Origin: an uncultured Corynebacterium sp.
Lineage (GTDB): Bacteria > Actinomycetota > Actinomycetes > Mycobacteriales > Mycobacteriaceae
DNA: 64,000 bases
Reading direction: 5' to 3'
Assembly: GCA_943914355.1 (NCBI GenBank)
Contig: CALUBS010000010.1
Coordinates: 1-64,000 of the forward strand
Shown: positions 39,226 through 46,548 of the stretch, piece after piece
Layout: each line of letters starts with the position of its first letter
Numbering within the stretch: the first letter of the stretch is position 1
The notes under the pieces: generated by a model
The model's database searches: none
What the model saw: the letters and a program-made list of their open reading frames with translations, nothing else
Told to the model about the DNA's origin: nothing
Position numbers and translations under genes: made by a program

Positions 39226-40143
39226 TTGTCCTCCATGGCCTTAGCACCACTTCCCCCCTCCACGGTTGAGCTGGAAGGACCCTTTGCGCACGAGTTTGTC
39301 CACACCCGGGGCATCCGCCTGCACGTGGCCATAGCGGGCGATAGCGCCGATCCCCTCGTCGTTTTTATTCACGGCGCTTTTGGCGGTTGGTTCGATTTTC
39401 AGGAGGTCATCGGGCCCCTCGCCCAGTGCGGGTACCACGTCGCCGCGGTGGATATGCGCGGCTTTGGCATGTCCGATAAGCCGCCCATCGATCCCGGCCA
39501 GGATATCCGCACCTTGGTCGGGGATCTGGATGGCCTCATCCAGGCATTGGGCCACGATGATGCCTATGTCGTCGGCGCCGATACCGGTGGCGCGGTGGCC
39601 TGGTGCCTGGCCGCCGAGCGTCCCAATCGCGTGCGCGGCTTGGTTTCGGTCTCGGCCGCGCACCCAGTTGATATCCGCCGCGCCATCGCCGCGCGCCCTT
39701 GGGACTTTGGGTGGATGATCCTGCGTTCCCTCCTCTGCCACCTACCAAAGGTCACCCGCGCGAATACCCTGCTGCTCAGCCCCCGGGCCTACCGCAAGGA
39801 GCTCAGCCTGGATACGGGGCCCGCGCTTGCCGATGCCACCCTAGAGTCCATCCTTGCCCTGCGCCTGCGCGCCTCCCAGATTGGCAAGGTGCGCCGCGGG
39901 ATCCTGTGGAACCACCGGATGCGCACCGCCGTGGTGCCCTTGAACTGGTCCGAATTAGCCGTCAAACGCCCCGTCCTTTTCATCCACGCCCAACAGCGAT
40001 TGTGGAACCCCGTCATCCAGCGGGCGGCCCTGCGCGCTCGCGCCGGATTTAGCGCCACCTCGATTCCAGGTGCCAAGAACCTGCCCTTCCTCGAGGCCCC
40101 CGAGCAGTTCGTCGACGAGCTGCTCCGCTGGCTCGACGCATAG
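39226..40143 (+). CDS. Alpha/beta hydrolase, EphE-like, without catalytic His
   Basis: The 305-residue alpha/beta hydrolase is in the position of mycobacterial EphE (Rv3670), next to MarP. It has the oxyanion HGAFGGWFDF, the sharp-turn nucleophile VVGADTGGAVAW with Asp (epoxide-hydrolase type) and the DMRGFGMSDKPP strand. The C-terminal site where the catalytic His normally stands reads IPGAKNLPFLEAPEQF, with Lys-Asn instead of Gly-His, so classical hydrolysis is doubtful. The start may be TTG 39226 (AAAGG 4 bases before) or ATG 39235. Function is unknown. Confidence 0.85.
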   Translation: MSSMALAPLPPSTVELEGPFAHEFVHTRGIRLHVAIAGDSADPLVVFIHGAFGGWFDFQEVIGPLAQCGYHVAAVDMRGFGMSDKPPIDPGQDIRTLVGDLDGLIQALGHDDAYVVGADTGGAVAWCLAAERPNRVRGLVSVSAAHPVDIRRAIAARPWDFGWMILRSLLCHLPKVTRANTLLLSPRAYRKELSLDTGPALADATLESILALRLRASQIGKVRRGILWNHRMRTAVVPLNWSELAVKRPVLFIHAQQRLWNPVIQRAALRARAGFSATSIPGAKNLPFLEAPEQFVDELLRWLDA

Positions 40144-40166
40144 GGCGCGTGGGGCGCGTAGGACGG

Positions 40167-40191
40167 CGCGTGGGGAGACATACCCCACGCG
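40167..40191. terminator. Bidirectional terminator between the EphE-like gene and marP
   Basis: Perfect 9-bp arms CGCGTGGGG (40167-40175) and CCCCACGCG (40183-40191) with a 7-base loop lie between convergent genes. Confidence 0.7.
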
Positions 40192-40206
40192 GATCTAATA
40201 CGAAGG

Positions 40207-41403
40207 CTAGTGCGCCACGCACTCGCCCGTTTCTACCGGGCGTTTCAACTGGGTGACATCCCCAATGTGGCCGATGACCTCGTCTGCGGTCAGCGCGTAT
40301 CCGGTCTCAGAATCATCCACTGAGGCGCCGAAGATAACGCCCAAGACCTCGCCCGCGGTATTGACCAGGGGGCCGCCTGAGTTGCCCTGTTGGATATTGC
40401 CGCGCACCGTATAGGAATCGCGCTCTACCCGGCCTTGGGAGTAGATATCTGGCCCGGCGATGGTGATGCGATCGCGCACGCGGGCCATTTCCGCATTAAA
40501 GGGGCCGGAGTGTGGGAAACCCATGACCATGGCATCGTCGCCGGTCTGGGCCGGCTGCTGCGCCCACGGCAAGGGCTGGATGCCCAAATCCGGCGCGTGC
40601 AAGACGGCGATATCGACCTCTGGGTTGTAGTAGACCACCGTGGCGTCTTTCAACCCCAGCTTCGTATCCAGCCTCACTGTTTGGGTGCCGGCCACCACGT
40701 GGGCATTGGTGACCACATAGTCATTGTCCACCACAAAACCGGAGCCCATGAGGCGGCGGGAGCACTCTTCGGCATCGCCAAGCACATGAATGATAGACGG
40801 TCGGATGCTGCGCACCAGCTCCGGATCCTGCACATCTGGGGCGGGGTCCTCGACGTCCTTGCCGCTGATGGAGGTTTCCCACGGCGAGACCAAGGGCGGA
40901 AGCCCCGATTCATTGAGCATCGCCGCCACGCCATTGGGAAAGGAAGCCAGGCGCGTCGGGGCGGCCGCGTTGAGGTTGCTCAGGATGCGGGAATCGCGCA
41001 GCCCCTGCCCCGCAGATCCGCCCAGATTGGTGGCCACGGGGATAGAAATCATCCAGATGACGATGAGCGCGATGAAGGACTGAAAGACCGCGCCGAATAG
41101 CGAATCTATCCGCTGGGTGGTGCGCGCCTTCATGCGGTCGCGCACGCTGGTGCCCAAGGAGGAACCAATGATCTGCCCAATACCCACCAGCAAAACTAGG
41201 ATTCCCACGAGCAGGAGCAGGCGCAGCGAAGGCTCCTCCACTGTGCGCAGTACACTGGGCGCTACAGCGATGCCCACCACGAGGCCCGCACCCACGCCAA
41301 TGGCGGAGAGCACCGCGGCAAGCGCACCATTGCGCCAACCACTTAGCAATGCTGCTAATACGGCAAGCACAATCAGGCCGTCAACAACGAGCGCAGCAGT
41401 CAT
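40207..41403 (-). CDS. marP: MarP-like membrane serine protease
   Basis: This 398-residue protein has an N-terminal CvpA-like domain of about four helices (residues 1-125) and a periplasmic chymotrypsin-fold protease. The triad is visible as His in VVTNAHVVAG, Asp in EVDIAVLHAP and Ser in QQGNSGGPLVN. In M. tuberculosis MarP (Rv3671c) protects against acid and oxidative stress by processing the peptidoglycan hydrolase RipA. Gene order (EphE, MarP, NUDIX, TlpA-like, Nth) is the same here. It lies 62 bp after the NUDIX gene and may have its own promoter. Confidence 0.92.
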   Translation of the reverse strand: MTAALVVDGLIVLAVLAALLSGWRNGALAAVLSAIGVGAGLVVGIAVAPSVLRTVEEPSLRLLLLVGILVLLVGIGQIIGSSLGTSVRDRMKARTTQRIDSLFGAVFQSFIALIVIWMISIPVATNLGGSAGQGLRDSRILSNLNAAAPTRLASFPNGVAAMLNESGLPPLVSPWETSISGKDVEDPAPDVQDPELVRSIRPSIIHVLGDAEECSRRLMGSGFVVDNDYVVTNAHVVAGTQTVRLDTKLGLKDATVVYYNPEVDIAVLHAPDLGIQPLPWAQQPAQTGDDAMVMGFPHSGPFNAEMARVRDRITIAGPDIYSQGRVERDSYTVRGNIQQGNSGGPLVNTAGEVLGVIFGASVDDSETGYALTADEVIGHIGDVTQLKRPVETGECVAH

Positions 41404-41465
41404 GGCTTTGGTTCTTTCTCGATCGAAATCTCGTGCGTCCTCCGGCGCCTTTAGCGCACGGGCAA

Positions 41466-42167
41466 TTAGGACATCTTCTCATTATTGCGGGACTTTTTGA
41501 GGGTGTCACGCAGGTCTATGACCGAATTGTTATCCCACGGTACGCTCCACCCAGAATGATCCAATAATGCTGCCAGCACCCCGGCAGTAAAGCCCCAAAT
41601 CACGTAGTCATTGGCATAAAACGCCGGGCCTTGCCACTGCTTGAATCCCACCAGCAGGCGGTTGCGGGGGTCAATGAGCTCCCTAATCGGGACGAAGAAC
41701 ACATCATCGGTCTCCGCCGGGCTAGCGGGATAGACCTCGCCCGGCTCCGCCCAGTGGGCCAAAATTGGGCTTACCGGATTCCCCGTGGCGCGAATATGCA
41801 GCTGTTCCCACTGCTCTAAGGGCGTGACCGTGTGGCGCTGCAGATCGGTTTCCTCCCACGCCTCCCGCAGGGCGGTATCTACCAGCGAGGTATCGCCCGG
41901 ATCCCGCCGGCCGCCGGGAAAGGCAATCTGCCCGGAATGCGAGCGCAGGGACGGCGAGCGGTGCGTAAGCAAAATTTCGCCATCCTCCACGCTGTTCCCG
42001 CTAAGCAGCATCAGCACCGCGGCTTCCCGCTTGACTGGCACTTCTTCCTCCGAGCCATTGAGCTGGGATGCTTGCCGCTGCCCAATAAGCTCCTGCACCT
42101 GACTCGGATCGACGCCCAGCGCGGGTTTTATCCACTCGGGCGCGTATTCGGGCCATAATTTACTCAT
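41466..42167 (-). CDS. CoA pyrophosphatase-type NUDIX hydrolase
   Basis: This 233-residue NUDIX protein has the box GGRRDPGDTSLVDTALREAW followed by EETDL (about residues 82-106), preceded by LLTHRSPSLRSHSGQIAFPG, typical of the CoA/acyl-CoA diphosphatase NUDT7/NudL group. It probably cleaves CoA or related diphosphates in the cytoplasm. It overlaps the upstream thioredoxin-like gene by 4 bp, as in the mycobacterial Rv3672c-Rv3673c pair. Confidence 0.88.
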   Translation of the reverse strand: MSKLWPEYAPEWIKPALGVDPSQVQELIGQRQASQLNGSEEEVPVKREAAVLMLLSGNSVEDGEILLTHRSPSLRSHSGQIAFPGGRRDPGDTSLVDTALREAWEETDLQRHTVTPLEQWEQLHIRATGNPVSPILAHWAEPGEVYPASPAETDDVFFVPIRELIDPRNRLLVGFKQWQGPAFYANDYVIWGFTAGVLAALLDHSGWSVPWDNNSVIDLRDTLKKSRNNEKMS

Positions 42168-42754
42168 CCGGCAAGCGCCTCCTCAACCGTCTTTTCGATC
42201 TCGGCCGCAGAGGTAAACGGCTGCGCCGCCTGCTTGATCACTTCCCCATCGCGGAGAATCACGGTCACGGGAACCACGCCAGGCAGGCCCAGCGTGCCCG
42301 CGAAGCTATTATCCGGATCCTGGAAGCTCGGGAGGTCTACTCCCACGTCATTGAGGAATGCGGCCCCGTTGGCGGCGTTTTTATCCGCGTGCACCCCAAT
42401 GACCTTCCAATCAGGGTGGGATTCTGCCACCTCGTCCAGGTGGGGCAATTCCGCGCGGCACGGCTCGCACCACCACGCCCACACGTTGGCGATGGTAATG
42501 CCCTCATCCGCCTTGTCTCCTTCGCCTGCGTCATCGCCGCCCAGGCATTCCAGATCCACCCCGGCGATGGGCCCCGCGGGGCAATCTGGGCGCTCGGCTA
42601 CGTCCTGGTCACCCGCCGCGCCCGATTCCATGCCAGGGGCCTGCGCCGATTCACCCGCGCCGGTGTCATCCCCACGCAGCTGCATGACCCCCACTACCAC
42701 GAGGACAGCGATGACAATGGCCGCAATGACGGTGCCGAAGACGTATTTTTTCAT
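42164..42754 (-). CDS. TlpA-like membrane-anchored thiol-disulfide protein
   Basis: The 196-residue redoxin has an N-terminal signal anchor (residues 5-25, VFGTVIAAIVIAVLVVVGVM), an acidic linker and a thioredoxin fold with active site NVWAWWCEPCRAELPHLDEV. The cis-Pro region is PGVVPVTVI. It should face outside the membrane and reduce or isomerise disulfides. An additional Cys pair (RPDCPAGPIAGVDLEC) precedes the fold. It starts 4 bp after nth and overlaps the NUDIX gene by 4 bp, so it is part of the nth operon. Confidence 0.88.
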   Translation of the reverse strand: MKKYVFGTVIAAIVIAVLVVVGVMQLRGDDTGAGESAQAPGMESGAAGDQDVAERPDCPAGPIAGVDLECLGGDDAGEGDKADEGITIANVWAWWCEPCRAELPHLDEVAESHPDWKVIGVHADKNAANGAAFLNDVGVDLPSFQDPDNSFAGTLGLPGVVPVTVILRDGEVIKQAAQPFTSAAEIEKTVEEALAG

Positions 42755-42758
42755 ACCG

Positions 42759-43412
42759 CTAGCTTAATGCAGCCGGGCACAGATCCCGCACCACGCAATC
42801 CCCACACTCCGGGTTCCGGGCGTGGCAGACCCGCCGGCCGTGAAAAATGACGCGATGGGAAAACATCGTCCACTGTTCCTCTGCAATGAGCTTGGCGATG
42901 TCCCTTTCTATCTTCACCGGCGTCTTCTCTCCCGTCAGCTCCAGGCGCTGCATCAGCCGGCTAAAGTGCGTATCCACGGTAAGGCCGGGCACCCCGAAGG
43001 CATCGCCCAGCACCACCAGCGCCGTCTTGCGGCCCACCCCAGGCAGGGAGGTCAGTTCCTTTACGGTCTGTGGCACCTCGCCGTCGAATTCAGAAACGAG
43101 GCGCTCGCCGATGCCCATAAGATGCCCCGCCTTCGCCCGCTGAAACCCCAGCGGTCGCAGGATTGCCTCAAGGTCCTCCCGCCTGGCCGCCGCATAATCG
43201 GCCGCCGTGGGATAGGTGCGGAAAAGCTCAGGAGTCACCGAGTTCACGCGCGCATCCGTGCACTGCGCGGAGAGCACCGTGGCCACCAAGAGCTGGAGGG
43301 GAGAGTCAAAATCGAGCTCGCATCTGGCATCAGGATATTCGCGTGCCAATCGCTCATTAATGACGGGCGCTCTCTTGCTCGGGGCCGCGGTGCTTGGCAA
43401 TGCTGAACTCAT
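42759..43412 (-). CDS. nth: Endonuclease III
   Basis: DNA glycosylase/AP lyase that removes oxidised pyrimidines. The 217 residues contain the helix-hairpin-helix LPGVGRKTA, the catalytic Lys in this motif and the catalytic Asp in TVDTHFSR. The C-terminal [4Fe-4S] cysteines are CHARNPECGDCVVRDLC. ATG 43412 (MSSALPSTAAPSKRAP) is preferred over the longer open frame. It is the first gene of the nth-tlpA-NUDIX-marP cluster and is divergent from the 29-residue peptide and glxR. Confidence 0.95.
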   Translation of the reverse strand: MSSALPSTAAPSKRAPVINERLAREYPDARCELDFDSPLQLLVATVLSAQCTDARVNSVTPELFRTYPTAADYAAARREDLEAILRPLGFQRAKAGHLMGIGERLVSEFDGEVPQTVKELTSLPGVGRKTALVVLGDAFGVPGLTVDTHFSRLMQRLELTGEKTPVKIERDIAKLIAEEQWTMFSHRVIFHGRRVCHARNPECGDCVVRDLCPAALS

Positions 43413-43440
43413 GCCGCCAAGCTTAGTAGGATAGGAATAC

Positions 43441-43530
43441 ATGATTTCACTTGTTATTTTCGTTCCGCTTGGCATCGCCCTTTTTGCGCTCCTCATGGAA
43501 AAACTGGAAGCGATTGTCTTCGCGGATTAG
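43441..43530 (+). CDS. Possible 29-residue membrane peptide upstream of glxR
   Basis: ATG 43441, with TAGGA at a good distance, opens MISLVIFVPLGIALFALLME and closes KLEAIVFAD and TAG at 43530. The first 18 residues form one membrane helix and the rest is a short charged tail. It lies in the divergent nth-glxR region, 224 bp before the glxR start. It could be a real small membrane protein or the 5' part of a glxR leader. Only the frame and the ribosome-binding site support it. Confidence 0.4.
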   Translation: MISLVIFVPLGIALFALLMEKLEAIVFAD

Positions 43531-43718
43531 CAGGAAACCCGCTGGCTGTAAAGCTAGGGGCGTAAGTGATCCCATTTCTGTTATGTGAACGAAACAAGGG
43601 GCAGTACCCAAAAGTGACGAACTGCACTGTAAAATGGGGTACGCTAAAAATTGACCCCGCTTGTTCCGCATTAGCGTGCCTCCCTGGAGCCCGCAAAAGG
43701 ATGTGGCCCAAGCACTTT

Positions 43719-43734
43719 AGTGACTTATCGCAGT
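43719..43734 (+). promoter_or_regulatory. Candidate GlxR self-regulation site
   Basis: AGTGACTTATCGCAGT keeps the central TA and 8 of 12 defined positions of TGTGA-NNTANN-TCACA. It ends 20 bp before the glxR start. A second 8-of-12 match, AGTGACGAACTGCACT, is at 43613-43628. Both matches are weak. Confidence 0.3.
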
Positions 43735-43754
43735 CGACATCCAAGGAGTAAAAC

Positions 43755-44438
43755 GTGGAAGGCGTACAGGACACCCTCTCCCGCGCCGGAATCTTCCAAG
43801 GCGTTGATCCCGTAGCAGTGCAGAATCTTCTCGAGCAGATGGAGACAGTGCGCTTCCCGCGCGGTACCACCATCTTCGATGAAGGCGAGCCCGGTGACCG
43901 TTTGTATATCATCACCTCCGGCAAGATTAAGCTCGCCCGCCACGCCCCGGATGGCCGCGAAAACCTCCTGACCGTGATGGGCCCGTCCGATATGTTCGGC
44001 GAGCTCTCCATCTTCGATCCGGGCCCGCGCACCTCGTCCGCCGTCTGCGTGACTGAGGTCCAGGCCGCCACCATGAACTCCGAGCTGCTGGATAAGTGGG
44101 TGAGCGATCACCCCGCCATCGCCCAGCAGCTGCTGCGCGTGCTGGCCCGCCGCCTGCGCCGCACCAACGCCAACCTGGCGGACCTCATCTTCACCGATGT
44201 GCCCGGCCGCGTTGCCAAGACCCTGCTACAGCTGGCTAACCGCTTCGGCGTTCAGGAAGGCAGCGCGCTGCGCGTCAACCACGATCTCACCCAGGAAGAG
44301 ATTGCCCAGCTGGTCGGCGCTTCCCGCGAGACCGTCAACAAGGCCCTGGCTACCTTCGCTCACCGCGGCTGGATTCGCCTTGAGGGCAAGTCCGTGCTCA
44401 TCGTCGATACCGAGCACCTCGCCCGCCGCGCGCGCTAA
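43755..44438 (+). CDS. glxR: cAMP-dependent global regulator GlxR (Crp family)
   Basis: The 227-residue Crp/Fnr-type regulator is the main cAMP sensor of corynebacteria, controlling carbon, respiration and other genes. The N-terminal cyclic-nucleotide domain has the phosphate-binding cassette [16 protein letters not shown]. The C-terminal winged helix has [20 protein letters not shown] as recognition unit. Length and sequence match the actinobacterial Crp/GlxR group. GTG 43755 has AAGGAG eight bases upstream. The neighbourhood nth-glxR-MBL-RidA-WhcA is conserved with mycobacteria (Rv3674c-Rv3681c). Confidence 0.96.
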   Translation: MEGVQDTLSRAGIFQGVDPVAVQNLLEQMETVRFPRGTTIFDEGEPGDRLYIITSGKIKLARHAPDGRENLLTVMGPSDMFGELSIFDPGPRTSSAVCVTEVQAATMNSELLDKWVSDHPAIAQQLLRVLARRLRRTNANLADLIFTDVPGRVAKTLLQLANRFGVQEGSALRVNHDLTQEEIAQLVGASRETVNKALATFAHRGWIRLEGKSVLIVDTEHLARRAR

Positions 44439-44447
44439 AACCAAAAA

Positions 44448-44490
44448 ATTCCCTCCATCCTCCGTGCATAGCACCGAAGGTGGAGGGAAT
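44448..44490. terminator. Bidirectional terminator between glxR and the MBL hydrolase gene
   Basis: Ten-base perfect arms ATTCCCTCCA (44448-44457) and TGGAGGGAAT (44481-44490) are followed by a six-T run on the minus strand and GCGTTTT on the plus strand. Confidence 0.85.
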
Positions 44491-44525
44491 AAGCGTTTTA
44501 AGCCGGCGGCCTGGCACGCAGCGCG

Positions 44526-45353
44526 TTAGCTATCCGTACCGGTGCCGGTACCGTCGAGGTACTTCAACGCGGTGCGCGTGGACTGCTCTGCGGCATGGCG
44601 CAGCACCGGATCCACATCGTCATACATTTCATTGACCAAGGTGGTCAGATCCACGTCATTACCCAGCCGGGAGCGGATTTCCCGGATCTGATCCAAGCGG
44701 TAGTGGCGGCGGTCAATATACTTGCGCGCCACCTGCGAGGTATCCTCCAAATCCGGCCCGTGGCCCGGGAAGAGCGGAACATCCTTGCCGCGAGATTCCA
44801 GCACATCCAGGGCATGCAGGTAATCGGCCAAATCGCCGTCCGTTTCTGAGAGCAAAACGGTGTGGCGCCCCGCGATGGTATCGCCGGTAACGATGCCTTC
44901 TAGCCGGGAATTTTCTACCTCCCCGCTCCACACGAAAAAGGACGTGGAGTCCGCGGTGTGGCCCGGCGTATGCAGGACCTCCAGTTGCGGGGTGATGCCT
45001 TCCAAAGTCAGGATTTCACCCTTCTGCAATGCCTCCGCGCCATTGCAATAGCTAGGATCGAAGGCGCGGATGGGCGCGCCGGTCATCTGCCGGAGCCGTT
45101 GCGCGCCCGAAGCGTGGTCATCGTGGCGGTGGGTAAGCAGAATCAAAGCCACCTCACCGGCATGGCGATGCACAACGTTGAGGTGGCCTTCATCCTCCGG
45201 CCCCGGGTCTACGACGATCGACCGAGAGTCTTCAGCGGCGCTGATAATCCAGGTATTCGTGCCCTCGAGGGCGGTATAGCTGGGATTATCACAAAGAACT
45301 ACGCCGACGGATTGGCTTACGGGACGCAATTGACTGTATGCGGGGTGCTCCAT
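44526..45353 (-). CDS. MBL-fold metallo-hydrolase (LACTB2/Rv3677c-like)
   Basis: This 275-residue metallo-beta-lactamase-fold protein has the zinc motif ILLTHRHDDHASGAQRL, further ligands in HTPGHTADS and VTGDTIAG, and a C-terminal winged-helix-like region. It resembles the LACTB2-type endoribonuclease/hydrolase group, but the substrate is unknown. It lies 18 bp after ridA on the same strand, forming a DUF4177-ridA-MBL transcript that ends at the terminator 44448-44490. Confidence 0.87.
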   Translation of the reverse strand: MEHPAYSQLRPVSQSVGVVLCDNPSYTALEGTNTWIISAAEDSRSIVVDPGPEDEGHLNVVHRHAGEVALILLTHRHDDHASGAQRLRQMTGAPIRAFDPSYCNGAEALQKGEILTLEGITPQLEVLHTPGHTADSTSFFVWSGEVENSRLEGIVTGDTIAGRHTVLLSETDGDLADYLHALDVLESRGKDVPLFPGHGPDLEDTSQVARKYIDRRHYRLDQIREIRSRLGNDVDLTTLVNEMYDDVDPVLRHAAEQSTRTALKYLDGTGTGTDS

Positions 45354-45371
45354 GCCTACCAGCCTAACCGA

Positions 45372-45830
45372 TCACTCAGCGATCTCTACGATCAATTCGA
45401 TCTCCACCGGGGCATTCTTAGGCAAGGCGGCAACGCCAACTGCAGAACGCGCGTGCGTGCCAGCCTCGCCGAATACCTCCCCGATGAAATCCGACGCCCC
45501 GTTAACCACCGCGGGCTGTTCTTCGTAGCTGGGATCCGAGGCCACGAAGCCAACGATCTTGATCACGCGGGAGATATTGTCCAGCCCGATCTCTGCATCA
45601 ACGGCCGCCAGAGCGTTGAGGACGGCGGTGCGGGCCTGTTCTTGGGCCTGCTCCGTGGTGACTTCAGCGCCGACCTTGCCGGTCACCGGCAGGGAGCCAT
45701 CCACCAAGGGAAGCTGGCCAGAGGTCCATACCTGGTTGCCCACGCGCAGCGCGGGCACATAAGAAGCCAGCGGCTTAGCGACGCCCGGCAGTTCCACCCC
45801 TAGCTCTTTCAAGCGAGCGGAAAAGCTCAT
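45372..45830 (-). CDS. ridA: RidA/YjgF-family enamine deaminase
   Basis: This 152-residue protein of the Rid superfamily, group near Rv3678c, hydrolyses reactive enamine/imine intermediates of amino-acid metabolism. Family marks are VRVGNQVWTSGQLPL, ALAAVDAEIGLDNISRVIK and GVAALPKNAPVEIELIVEI. The usual catalytic Arg of RidA proper is replaced by another context (AVGVAALPKNAP), so it may belong to a non-deaminating subgroup. It starts directly after the DUF4177 stop (TAAATG). Confidence 0.88.
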   Translation of the reverse strand: MSFSARLKELGVELPGVAKPLASYVPALRVGNQVWTSGQLPLVDGSLPVTGKVGAEVTTEQAQEQARTAVLNALAAVDAEIGLDNISRVIKIVGFVASDPSYEEQPAVVNGASDFIGEVFGEAGTHARSAVGVAALPKNAPVEIELIVEIAE

Positions 45831-45989
45831 TTACTCTGCCACCTCGCGCTTGAAGTAGGCCACCACGTTCTCCGGGTTCGGGCCAGGGGTGATGGAGACC
45901 AATTCCCATCCGTCTTCGCCCCAAGAGTCAAGAATCTGCTTGGTGGCGTGGGTCAGTACTGGTGCGGTTGCGTATTCCCATTTAGTCAT
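45831..45989 (-). CDS. DUF4177-family small protein
   Basis: This 52-residue protein begins MTKWEYATAPVLTHATKQIL and contains DSWGEDGWELVSITPG, the core of the DUF4177 family. It is too short for common gene callers. It is the first gene of the transcript with ridA and the MBL hydrolase, the same as mycobacterial Rv3678A. ATG 45989 is used; ATG 45998 adds three residues. Function is unknown. Confidence 0.88.
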   Translation of the reverse strand: MTKWEYATAPVLTHATKQILDSWGEDGWELVSITPGPNPENVVAYFKREVAE

Positions 45990-46079
45990 GGGTTTCATTC
46001 TAGCGATTTAATACGACTTATGCCGCCCCTATTCCGGAGCGTCACCGCTGGCGGGCGGGCAATTACCCCTCTGACCGCC

Positions 46080-46403
46080 TTAAATACCGACGAGTTCGCC
46101 GCCCTTAGCCAGGTAATTAGCCCAGTCCGTGATGTGGGGATTCTTGCGCAGGAGGGCGCGACGCTGGCGCTCGGTCAATCCGCCCCACACGCCAAATTCC
46201 ACGCGGTTATCAAGGGCATCCGCCCGGCATTCCGTTAAAACGGGGCAGTGGCGGCAAATAACGGCGGCTTTGCGCTGTTCAGCGCCGCGCACGAATAATG
46301 CGTCCGGGTCCTCATTGCGGCACTTTGCTTGAGTGACCCACTCACCACGCTCGGGATTTCGGGCTGTATTGGACATTCCCGCAGTCTTCACTCGAACGGT
46401 CAT
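46080..46403 (-). CDS. whcA: WhiB-family regulator WhcA
   Basis: This 107-residue iron-sulfur protein of the WhiB family has four cluster cysteines (AKCRNEDPDALF, ICRHCPVLTEC), the WhiB turn GVWGGLTERQRRALL and a basic C-terminal end. In C. glutamicum WhcA, next to ponA, represses oxidative-stress genes; the mycobacterial counterpart is WhiB4. AGGAG lies 11 bases before ATG 46403; ATG 46376 is an alternative start. It is divergent from ponA across 145 bp. Confidence 0.92.
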   Translation of the reverse strand: MTVRVKTAGMSNTARNPERGEWVTQAKCRNEDPDALFVRGAEQRKAAVICRHCPVLTECRADALDNRVEFGVWGGLTERQRRALLRKNPHITDWANYLAKGGELVGI

Positions 46404-46548
46404 GGGTGAGTGTTCTCCTTCCCAGACGGAATACTATGTACCGAGGCCTGAGTCTATTCACTAGAACGCGAGATTGTCTACGAGGTCACACTTTAGGGGG
46501 TGCAGGTCACCTTCCCCATTGCTAGGCAGACCACGTAGGGTATTGGGG

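Noticed and set aside
46474..46548. 25-residue N-terminal extension of PonA from TTG 46474
   Set aside because: Arg/Ser/Pro-rich with no ribosome-binding site; it occupies the whcA-ponA promoter region.
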